Assembly (NCBI GenBank): GCA_003558335.1 | Contig: PWMA01000168.1 | Coordinates: 1-5,617, forward strand | Direction: 5' to 3' | Length of the DNA stretch: 5,617 nucleotides | Origin: Candidatus Methanofastidiosia archaeon | GTDB taxonomy: Archaea; Methanobacteriota_B; Thermococci; Methanofastidiosales; Methanofastidiosaceae | Part shown: one piece after another, positions 1 through 5,340 of the stretch | How the letters are laid out: every line of letters starts with the position of its first letter | Numbering within the stretch: the first letter of the stretch is position 1 | Translations under genes and position numbers: made by a program | The notes under the pieces: generated by a model | What the model saw: only the letters and a program-made list of their open reading frames with translations | Database searches by the model: none | Told to the model about the DNA's origin: nothing

Positions 1-1
1 A

Positions 2-418
2 ATTTTACTTGTTGCTATAGCGGTGGCATCAGTTAGTTCTTACTGGGTTTGGTTTAGAAGTTTTCAGTCTCAAATTCAAGAAGAAGTTGAGCAGCAGTCG
101 GATATTGGTACCTCTTTAAGACTTAATATTTTAAATATATTCGATGATGGAACTAAGTATTATGTCACATTGCAAAACGCATCGTCTAGAGAAGCTCTTG
201 AATTTTTAGGTATACAAGATTTTATTATAGATGGTCAAAACAATTGGGATAAAATAGAGCCCAGTTTTCCAATAACTGTAAATCCAAACTCCTCTATAAT
301 TTTTATTTTAACGCCACCCTCTAATAAAATACCAGTACAAGGTAGGACATATAGTTTTGTTTTTATAGGACACTCTTCAAAAGGGCAGGTAGTTGCAACA
401 ACATCTTATAGGCCTTAA
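2..418 (+). CDS. Type IV pilin-like / archaellin-type surface protein, 5' truncated by window edge
   Basis: The frame is open from base 2, so the gene begins upstream; 138 residues are visible. The first visible residues, ILLVAIAVASVSSYWVWF, form the hydrophobic helix typical of archaeal pilins and archaellins with a class III signal peptide. There the prepilin peptidase cuts just before the helix, and the helix packs into the filament core or anchors the subunit in the membrane. The GTG at 23 lies inside this helix and is unlikely to be the real start. After a Gln/Glu-rich stretch (about residues 19-32) the rest is beta-rich, with a YYVTLQNASS strand, an IIDGQNNW turn, a VNPNSS segment and a closing GRTYSFVFIGHSSKGQ strand pair. 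That order is common in single-domain archaeal pilin-like proteins. It converges on glyS with a 24-base gap. The missing N-terminus would decide between pilin, pseudopilin and archaellum accessory protein. Confident as pilin-like, unsure of the subfamily. Confidence 0.68.
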   Translation: MLLVAIAVASVSSYWVWFRSFQSQIQEEVEQQSDIGTSLRLNILNIFDDGTKYYVTLQNASSREALEFLGIQDFIIDGQNNWDKIEPSFPITVNPNSSIIFILTPPSNKIPVQGRTYSFVFIGHSSKGQVVATTSYRP

Positions 419-435
419 AGATCTGTAATTATAAT

Positions 436-454
436 AAAAATATTAAATATTTTT
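436..454. terminator. Palindromic U-tract, possible bidirectional terminator between convergent genes
   Basis: AAAAATATT, one central A, then AATATTTTT form a perfect 9+1+9 palindrome, so transcripts on either strand end the element with five U. It lies just past the pilin stop and covers the last codons and stop of glyS. Archaeal termination depends mainly on U-rich runs, so one element could serve both convergent genes. The all-AT stem with a one-base centre is weak as a hairpin; the U runs are the better argument. Confidence 0.4.
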
Positions 455-1897
455 CCAGATTTCTTCTACCTTTACCCTTTTTTGTTCCATTGAGTCTCTT
501 TCTCTTATCGTTACAGTGTTGTCTTCTATAGTTTGGAAATCCACTGTTATGCCAAATGGTGTTCCGATTTCATCTTGTCTCCTATATCTTCTTCCTATTG
601 AGCCAGAGTCGTCATAGAAAAGATCAAACCACTTAGAGAGTCTTTCATAGATATTTTTTGCAATATTTTCAAGTTCTTCTTTCTTTTGTAATGGGAATAC
701 TCCAGCCCTAAAGGGTGCAACTTCCTTTGGCAAAGATATCAGTTTTCTGTCTCCTTCGTCAGTATAGAATACGTCAAGCAATGTCCAGAAGTTTCTATCA
801 ACTCCAAAAGACAATTCAAGCACATGGGGCACCATCTTTTTACCTTCAATGTTTACTTCGAGTTTTTCTCCACTTGCCTTCTGATGCCCGCTTAGATCAT
901 AGTCAGTTCTATAGTGAAGTCCTCCCATCTCTTTGTATCCTCCAAGTGATTCTGTATAAAGTTCAACATCCCAGTGAATCTTATTATAGAAGGCCCTTTC
1001 ATCCTCAGAAAGTTCTCTAAATCTAAACAATTCCTTGGGGAAATTCATTTTGTCTAGATAAAATTCTTGGATCTTTACCAGGTGGTAGATATAAAATTTA
1101 GGAATTCCGTAGTTTTTATGGAGTTCTGATGCCTTTACTTCATCTACTTCACCACTTGATCTGTTCTGAAGTGGAAACATTCTAAGGCTTACATCTTTTA
1201 TTTTTTCAAAGTCTGGATGTTCATCTATTGTATCTGGATCAAAGAATATCTGAAGTTCTGCTTGGTTAAATTCTCTTAGTCTGTAAAATCCTTGTCGTGG
1301 AGATATTTCATTTCTATATGCCCTTCCAATTATTGCAAGGCCTATAGGAAGTTTACCTCTTAATGTATTAAAGCTTCTTTTAAAATTTAAAAATGCACCT
1401 TGAGCTGTTTCTGGTCTAAGGTAAGCTGTCTCTGAATCTCCGGTAGAGCCAACAGATAGTTCAAACATCATGTTAAACATCTTTACATCAAGAAGCTTCC
1501 CACCACATTTTGGACAAGGAATTTCACTTTCTTTTATCAATCCTGACATTTCTTCTGCAGAAAGTCCTTCCGCACATCTTTCAAGACATTCCTCTACAAG
1601 ATGATCTGCCCTAAACCTTGAATGGCACTTTTCACATTCAGTCAAGGGATCAGTAAAATTTTCTAAGTGGCCAGAGCCAATAAAGACATTCTTAGGCATT
1701 ATATTGGTGGCGTCGACTTCAAAATAGTTAGGATTTAAACTAAGGTAGTGTTTTCTCCATGTATCTTCCCATTTTCTTCTCATAAGGGTGCCGAGATGTC
1801 CATAATCATAAAAACCGGAAATACCACCATAAATTTCTGAAGATGGATAAATAAACCCTCTTCTCAATGCAATATCCATTATCTCATCTGATTTCAT
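443..1897 (-). CDS. glyS: Glycyl-tRNA synthetase (class II, eukaryote/archaeal alpha2 type)
   Basis: Attaches glycine to tRNA-Gly in the cytoplasm through a glycyl-adenylate. The 484-residue protein has the expected class II order. It starts with RRGFIYPSSEIYGG and YDYGHLG leading into motif 1 (about 26-52). A zinc-finger-like insertion follows, with C88/C91 and C128/C131. The family signature RPETAQG is at 161-167. Motif 2 covers about 192-216 (YRNEISPRQGFYRLREFNQ) and motif 3 about 357-370 (ELSFGVDR). The anticodon-binding HGTP-type domain runs from about 388 to the end. The start fits the usual N-terminus and has AGAGGT six bases upstream. There is no WHEP extension, and it is shorter than the roughly 570 residues I recall for many archaeal homologues, closer to the compact bacterial alpha2 form. 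Oddity: motif 3 has Leu362 where Pro is usual between the conserved Glu and Ser. It lies downstream of metG on the same strand, 140 bases apart, with its own promoter. Confidence 0.97.
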   Translation of the reverse strand: MKSDEIMDIALRRGFIYPSSEIYGGISGFYDYGHLGTLMRRKWEDTWRKHYLSLNPNYFEVDATNIMPKNVFIGSGHLENFTDPLTECEKCHSRFRADHLVEECLERCAEGLSAEEMSGLIKESEIPCPKCGGKLLDVKMFNMMFELSVGSTGDSETAYLRPETAQGAFLNFKRSFNTLRGKLPIGLAIIGRAYRNEISPRQGFYRLREFNQAELQIFFDPDTIDEHPDFEKIKDVSLRMFPLQNRSSGEVDEVKASELHKNYGIPKFYIYHLVKIQEFYLDKMNFPKELFRFRELSEDERAFYNKIHWDVELYTESLGGYKEMGGLHYRTDYDLSGHQKASGEKLEVNIEGKKMVPHVLELSFGVDRNFWTLLDVFYTDEGDRKLISLPKEVAPFRAGVFPLQKKEELENIAKNIYERLSKWFDLFYDDSGSIGRRYRRQDEIGTPFGITVDFQTIEDNTVTIRERDSMEQKRVKVEEIWKNI

Positions 1898-1903
1898 GTG
1901 ATT

Positions 1904-1943
1904 ACCTCTGCTTTAGCAAAGAACAGCGAAGATGACTTATAAA
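1904..1943 (-). promoter_or_regulatory. glyS core promoter and ribosome binding site
   Basis: Read on the minus strand, a TATA-like box TTTATAAG (1936-1943) follows an A-rich stretch that could act as BRE. Its centre is about 43 bases before the ATG, so initiation would be expected near 1914, giving a short leader of about 17 bases. That leader holds the Shine-Dalgarno AGAGGT (1904-1909), six bases from the ATG, which supports the chosen start. Assigned by eye from consensus and spacing. Confidence 0.6.
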
Positions 1944-1953
1944 TTTTTTGTAG

Positions 1954-2001
1954 TTAAATGCTTTGTTGAATAATTCGTGCTTGCGGCAACTATGCATTTA
2001 A
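1954..2001 (-). other. Imperfect stem-loop between metG 3' end and glyS promoter
   Basis: TTAAATGC (1954-1961) and GCATTTAA (1994-2001) are an 8-base inverted repeat. After a small internal loop, GTTG (1965-1968) pairs with CAAC (1987-1990), leaving an 18-base loop. The loop carries most of the G+C of this otherwise AT-rich spacer. It sits after the U-rich tract of metG and just upstream of the glyS TATA box, so it could be a 3'-UTR structure or an operator-like site. It may also be chance. Confidence 0.3.
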
Positions 2002-2008
2002 ACAATGG

Positions 2009-2037
2009 AAAACAGAAAATAAAATAAAAATAAAGAT
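2009..2037 (-). terminator. U-rich terminator of metG
   Basis: Immediately after the metG stop codon the minus strand is almost entirely T, in runs such as TTTATTTTTATTTTATTTTCTGTTTT when read as separate T blocks. Archaeal RNA polymerase ends transcription at such U-rich tracts without needing a hairpin. This supports separate transcription of metG and glyS, although read-through is possible. Confidence 0.55.
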
Positions 2038-4071
2038 TTATCTTACCTTTGAGCCTATTTTCGTGTCCCTATCTGCCTCTAAGAGTGATACAAGTTTTCC
2101 GTCATCTGCTGCCAGTATCATAGCTTGACTTTCTATACCACGAATTTTAGCAGGCTCTAAGTTACAGATTGCAACGATATTTTTACCAATCAGTTCAGTT
2201 TTATCGTAGTGACCCTTTATTCCTGCAACTATTGTTCTCTCCTCACCTACATCAATCTTTATTACATAAAGTTTGTCGGCTTTTGGGTGGTCTTCCACAG
2301 ATATAATTTTTCCAGTTCTTATGTCTAATTTTTGAAAATCTTCAAAAGACACTAATTTCACTTCTTTATTAACTATAGTTTTTTTCATCGGTTCGGGGCT
2401 GTCAAGCTTTTGTATTTGATGCTTTATCTCTTCATCTGACACCTTAAAAAATACCGGTTCAGGTTTTGAAAGTTTTTTTCTCTGAACTAAAAGAAACTCT
2501 CCACTATCTCCCCATGAAAAGCTAGTTATTCCTAATTGATTTAGAATCTTCTCAGTTGAAAATGGTAAGAAGGGATTTAGAATAATTGAAAGTGTTTTCG
2601 AAAGTTCTAAAGATATATATATGGCGTTTTCTGCTTTTGCTTTGTCATTTTTAACAAGTTTCCACGGCTCTTTTTTGTCAAAATATCTGTTGCACATTTT
2701 AGCAAAGGAAATAATCTCTTTTAAAGCATCTTTCATCTTAAAGTTATTTATCAAAGTTCCTACCTTCTCTCCAATTTCGTGCATAGCGTTTATAGCTTCT
2801 CTATCGTCTGCATCAACTAAGGCAGAATCCATCTGTGGAATTTTTCCTTCAAAGTTATTAAAAGAAAAAGTCATGCTTCTGTGAATAAAGTTACCTATAA
2901 TATCATTTAACTCATCATTTATTCTTTTTTGAAATTCTTCCCAAAAAAAATCTGTGTCCTTTGATTCTGGTGCTATAGATGTTAAGTAGTATCTTAAATA
3001 GTCTGGTGGGAAATCTTTTAAAAAGTCATCAAGCCATATGGCCCAGTTCCTAGATGTTGAAGTTTTTCTACCACCAATATTAAGATATTCATTTGCTGGG
3101 ACGTCATAGGGAAGTTTCCAATTTTTACCTTCATAATTACCATAACCTAATAGAAATGCTGGCCACATCATTGCGTGAAAAGGTATATTATCCTTTCCTA
3201 TAAAATGTATTATTTTTCCGTCAAGCCAGTAATCTTTCCAAGCGTCAGGTTTACCCTGTTTCTGTGCCCACTCTTTAGAAGATGAGACATAGCCAATTAC
3301 AGCTTCAAACCATACATACAAAACTTTATCTTTCCCCTCCTCTAGAGGAACAGGTATACCCCATTTAAGGTCTCTTGTTATTGCCCTTTCTTGCAAACCC
3401 TGCTTAATCCAGTTTAGGCAGAAGTTAACAACGTTTGGCCTCCAGTGAGTATTGGATTTCATCCAGTCTTCTAACTCATCCTGAAAATCTTTCAATCTAA
3501 TAAACCACTGGAAAGTTTCTTTTACTTCAGGATGGGTGGAACAAGTTATACATCTTGGATCTATAAGTTCCATAGGCTCTAAGATCTTTCCACATTCCTC
3601 GCACTGGTTTCCTTTTTGATCAAGGGCCTTACATTCTGGACACGTTCCTTCAACGTATCTATCCGCCAAAAACATTGAACATTTAGGACAGTAGGCCTGT
3701 GTTACAGTCTTTTTTACTATATGTCCATTTTCAACCAACTTTAAGAAAAAATCTTGAGAAGTTTCATGGTGGACCTTAAGAGATGTTCTTGAAAAATTAT
3801 CAAATGATATACCAAGGTTCTTAAAATCTTTTTTCATATCTTCATAGTAAAAGTCAACAAGTTCCCTTGGAGTTATGCCGTCTTTTATGGCCTTTATCTC
3901 TATCGCTGTTCCATATTCGTCTGTCCCACCTACATATATTACATCGGTGCCATCAAGCCTCTTATATCTCACAAAGGTATCTGCTGGAAGATATGCTCCC
4001 GCTATATGGCCTATATGAAGGGGCCCATTTGCATAAGGCAGAGCAGATGTGACAAGTATTCTTTCTGACAT
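2038..4071 (-). CDS. metG: Methionyl-tRNA synthetase with fused C-terminal tRNA-binding (EMAP/Trbp111-like) domain
   Basis: Charges tRNA-Met, including the initiator, with methionine in the cytoplasm. In the class I catalytic domain ALPYANGPLHIGH is at 10-22, with the HIGH motif at 19-22. The connective insertion (about 119-219) has two zinc knuckles, C128/C131 with C144/C147 and C157/C160 with C174/C177, as in archaeal and eukaryotic enzymes. W254, A257, Y261 and H299 match the methionine-pocket positions of the family. The KMSKS loop reads KTSTS (336-340), an unusual form. An alpha-helical anticodon domain follows (about 386-520), with W470 in the position of the anticodon-reading Trp. A lysine-rich linker leads to an OB-fold tRNA-binding domain (about 574-677). 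Pyrococcus-type MetRS has this fusion, while other archaea encode the domain separately. The start has AGGAG eight bases upstream. At 677 residues it is full length. Confidence 0.97.
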   Translation of the reverse strand: MSERILVTSALPYANGPLHIGHIAGAYLPADTFVRYKRLDGTDVIYVGGTDEYGTAIEIKAIKDGITPRELVDFYYEDMKKDFKNLGISFDNFSRTSLKVHHETSQDFFLKLVENGHIVKKTVTQAYCPKCSMFLADRYVEGTCPECKALDQKGNQCEECGKILEPMELIDPRCITCSTHPEVKETFQWFIRLKDFQDELEDWMKSNTHWRPNVVNFCLNWIKQGLQERAITRDLKWGIPVPLEEGKDKVLYVWFEAVIGYVSSSKEWAQKQGKPDAWKDYWLDGKIIHFIGKDNIPFHAMMWPAFLLGYGNYEGKNWKLPYDVPANEYLNIGGRKTSTSRNWAIWLDDFLKDFPPDYLRYYLTSIAPESKDTDFFWEEFQKRINDELNDIIGNFIHRSMTFSFNNFEGKIPQMDSALVDADDREAINAMHEIGEKVGTLINNFKMKDALKEIISFAKMCNRYFDKKEPWKLVKNDKAKAENAIYISLELSKTLSIILNPFLPFSTEKILNQLGITSFSWGDSGEFLLVQRKKLSKPEPVFFKVSDEEIKHQIQKLDSPEPMKKTIVNKEVKLVSFEDFQKLDIRTGKIISVEDHPKADKLYVIKIDVGEERTIVAGIKGHYDKTELIGKNIVAICNLEPAKIRGIESQAMILAADDGKLVSLLEADRDTKIGSKVR

Positions 4072-4079
4072 ATTTATTT

Positions 4080-4119
4080 CTCCTGTTTATTATTTAGATA
4101 GTGATTTAAAATATTTAAA
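4080..4119 (-). promoter_or_regulatory. metG core promoter and ribosome binding site
   Basis: On the minus strand a TATA-like TTTAAATA (4112-4119, within a longer AT stretch from 4104 to 4120) is centred about 44 bases before the ATG, nearly the same spacing as for glyS. Initiation would fall near 4089, leaving a leader of under 20 bases with the Shine-Dalgarno AGGAG (4080-4084) eight bases from the ATG. The exact box is uncertain because the stretch is uniformly AT-rich. Confidence 0.5.
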
Positions 4120-4240
4120 AGTGTTTGCGAAGTAGTTTTCAATAAATTATTAGAAAAAGAGATAACATGGGGATCTAGAAAAAGGAAAAATACAAATTTC
4201 CTTGGATTATTCATTAAAAACAGTTGCCCGAATCAATTTA

Positions 4241-4289
4241 AAGGCCCAGAGAATCTGATATATTAGACTCCCCTTTGTATCTGGGCCTT
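4241..4289 (-). ncRNA. GC-rich nested stem-loop, possible structured RNA or 3'-UTR element
   Basis: AAGGCCCAGA (4241-4250) and TCTGGGCCTT (4280-4289) are perfect 10-base inverted copies, flanked by three further A-U pairs beyond one mismatch. Inside, 4251-4256 pairs with 4265-4270. As minus-strand RNA this inner helix is a continuous 6 bp with one G-U wobble and stacks directly on the outer stem, leaving a 9-base bulge UACAAAGGG and an 8-base loop. As plus-strand RNA the wobble becomes an A-C mismatch, so the minus strand is favoured. The element lies 24 bases past the TPR lipoprotein stop, after its U-rich tract, and about 120 bases upstream of the metG box. It has no U-run at either outer edge in the right direction for a classical intrinsic terminator, and it is too short for a tRNA. 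Not a family I recognise. Confidence 0.4.
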
Positions 4290-4313
4290 AAAAATATAAA
4301 TATAAAAAAATAA
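4290..4313 (-). terminator. U-rich terminator of the TPR lipoprotein gene
   Basis: Directly after the stop codon the minus strand is an almost pure A/T tract with a run of seven T and another of five T, as expected for an archaeal terminator. The same tract contains TTTATATT, which could be read as a TATA box, but transcription from it would start inside the stem-loop at 4241-4289. Confidence 0.5.
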
Positions 4314-5015
4314 TTATCCATTATACCCTAGATCTCTTGCCCTTTCTAAAGCTTCTTGTGCATCTTGAAATCTCTCTAATCTCCTAAGTGCAACACTTTT
4401 GTTGTACCATATAACGGCCTGATCTGGATCTATTTCTATTGCTCTATCAAATGATTCTACCGCTTCAGAATATCTGCCGAGATTTGTAAGTGTCCAACCT
4501 TTATTATTCCATGCAAATATATAGGTTGGATCAACTTCTATAGCTTTATCAAAGTATTCGAGGGCATCGGAGTATTTTCCAAGTCCCAAAAGTGCCCAAC
4601 CTTTATTTGTCCAAGAGCGGGCTTGATTTGGGTCTATTTCAATTGCCTTTTCATAAGCTTCTATAGCTTCAGAAAACCTTCCATCGTCACCACGAATGTT
4701 TCCTTTTTCAATCCATGAATCTACCAATTTTCCCCTAGCTTCTTTGTACTCTGGGTTTAACTCTAAAGCCATTTCAAATTTTAATATTGCTTCATCATAT
4801 ATCTCTTTTTCATATAAATCTAGGCCTTCTTCAAAATAGTTTTGGGCTTGTGTAAGGGTTTCATCTACTTCTTCATCAACCGTTTCATCATCAATTAATT
4901 CCTCTTCTTCAATTATAGTATCTACCTCTGATTCAGGTTCATCTGCACAACCTGAAAATCCAATAATTAATAATATCAACATTACTATTATGGCCAAACT
5001 AAGCATTTTTTTCAT
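4314..5015 (-). CDS. TPR-repeat lipoprotein
   Basis: Probably a membrane-anchored protein-interaction scaffold on the outer face of the cell; its partner is unknown. Of 233 residues, 1-22 form a signal peptide with Lys2/Lys3 and a hydrophobic core ending in a lipobox-like FSGC, giving a lipidated Cys23. Residues 24-54 are a very acidic linker: 17 of 31 are Asp or Glu and none is Lys or Arg. Five TPR units follow, ending near 90, 130, 164, 198 and 232. The middle ones have the form AWxNKGWxLxxLGRYSEAxExFDKAIEIDP with 34-residue spacing. Between repeats 1 and 2 the spacing is 41, about two extra helical turns. The last repeat is degenerate, as usual for a capping helix pair. The start has AGAGGA five bases upstream, followed by a typical signal peptide. 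No catalytic domain is visible. It is related to the TPR protein at the right edge and shares a 27-base identical stretch with it. Confidence 0.88.
   Translation of the reverse strand: MKKMLSLAIIVMLILLIIGFSGCADEPESEVDTIIEEEELIDDETVDEEVDETLTQAQNYFEEGLDLYEKEIYDEAILKFEMALELNPEYKEARGKLVDSWIEKGNIRGDDGRFSEAIEAYEKAIEIDPNQARSWTNKGWALLGLGKYSDALEYFDKAIEVDPTYIFAWNNKGWTLTNLGRYSEAVESFDRAIEIDPDQAVIWYNKSVALRRLERFQDAQEALERARDLGYNG
4644..4670. repeat. 27-base direct repeat, copy 1 (inside TPR lipoprotein gene)
   Basis: Identical over 27 bases to 5591-5617. On the minus strand it encodes the TPR helix-B core EAIEAYEKA. The matching copy reaches the window edge, so the full repeat may be longer there, although copy 1 differs by one base immediately at its left end. 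Conserved protein sequence explains part of the match, but the synonymous positions are identical as well. Confidence 0.8.
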
Positions 5016-5020
5016 AATAT

Positions 5021-5068
5021 TCCTCTTTCATGAATTTATTTCTTATTGATTCTTCTTACTAAATATCG
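5021..5068 (-). promoter_or_regulatory. Ribosome binding site and weak core promoter of the TPR lipoprotein gene
   Basis: The Shine-Dalgarno AGAGGA (5021-5026 on the minus strand) is five bases from the ATG and fixes the start; an ATG just upstream of it is out of frame. A weak TATA-like CGATATTTA (5060-5068) is centred about 49 bases before the ATG. A better-looking TTTATAAAA lies further upstream near 5186 and would give a leader of about 145 bases. I cannot choose between them from sequence. Confidence 0.45.
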
Positions 5069-5220
5069 GTTTAGAGTTTTATTTAAAATTATCGCTATCA
5101 GATTTGTCAAATTAAATATAGGTGTTTATAAGGCACATGTTCTATTTATTATAATAGATAATCTCAGTTTTATTCGGATTAATACATTTTATAAATATTT
5201 AGAATCCTTACCTTTTTTGA
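5069..5220. other. AT-rich intergenic stretch without a recognisable gene
   Basis: This is the left part of the 308-base gap between the two TPR genes. The longest plus-strand frame across it (from a TTG at 5046 to a stop at 5231) gives 61 residues rich in Ile, Leu, Phe and Lys, with no family resemblance, no ribosome binding site, and an end unrelated to the protease relic that follows. Two TATA-like sites are visible, TTTATAAG on the plus strand (5125-5132) and TTTATAAAA on the minus strand near 5186. The former could be the leftover promoter of the decayed gene at 5221-5340. I see no RNA gene or mobile element here. Confidence 0.5.
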
Positions 5221-5340
5221 TGGGCTCTTGACTTTTTTAGTGACATAGTTTTTGGATTTATAAAAGAAAAAACTGGCAGCATTGTTGTACTTGCAATTGT
5301 ACATGGATTGTTTCAAGCACTCGCTATTGCTCTTTTTTAG
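5221..5340 (+). pseudogene. C-terminal relic of a CPBP (CAAX/Abi-type) intramembrane protease
   Basis: This frame opens after a TGA at 5218-5220 and ends at TAG (5338-5340). Its 39 residues match the end of CPBP-family membrane metalloproteases: VFGFIKEKTGS, the loop before the last helices, then IVVLAIVHGLFQ with the third-motif histidine (codon 5302-5304), and the hydrophobic end ALAIALF. In intact family members this His helps bind the catalytic metal, and glutamate and histidine motifs lie upstream. None of those is present here, stops interrupt the same frame just upstream, and no start or ribosome binding site is seen. It is therefore best read as the tail of a gene whose front was deleted or decayed. 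Gln replaces the Asn more often found four residues after the His. Its end overlaps the last codons of the convergent TPR gene. The family call rests on about 30 residues. Confidence 0.5.
5262..5272 (-). terminator. Possible U-rich terminator of the right-edge TPR gene
   Basis: TTTTTTCTTTT on the minus strand lies about 50 bases past the TAG of the TPR gene and is the first strong U-run after it. It is also the antisense of lysine-rich codons in the protease relic, so it may be incidental. Confidence 0.25.

Noticed and set aside
715..1020. A 101-codon plus-strand frame inside glyS
   Set aside because: It is antisense to well-conserved GlyRS motifs, with no independent coding signal.
1902..1997. 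A 31-codon minus-strand frame ending just before glyS, parallel to the one before metG
   Set aside because: It also covers the predicted glyS TATA box, lacks a ribosome binding site and resembles nothing known. The parallel position probably reflects chance stops in AT-rich spacers.
2621..2884. An 87-codon plus-strand frame inside metG
   Set aside because: It is antisense to the MetRS anticodon-binding domain; its apparent hydrophobicity comes from the complement of Lys/Glu codons.
3867..4052. A 61-codon plus-strand frame near the 5' end of metG
   Set aside because: It is antisense to the conserved HIGH region and has no ribosome binding site.
4074..4214. A 46-codon minus-strand frame ending between the metG ribosome binding site and start, a possible leader peptide
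   Set aside because: It has no ribosome binding site, its composition is biased to AT-rich codons, and it spans the predicted metG TATA box, so the metG transcript would not contain its start.
4241..4289. A tRNA or CRISPR repeat in the metG upstream spacer
   Set aside because: The element is only 49 bases, lacks D, anticodon and T arms, and occurs once in the window.
5046..5231. A 61-codon plus-strand frame in the gap between the TPR genes
   Set aside because: It has a TTG start without a ribosome binding site, AT-driven composition, no family resemblance, and a different frame from the protease relic.
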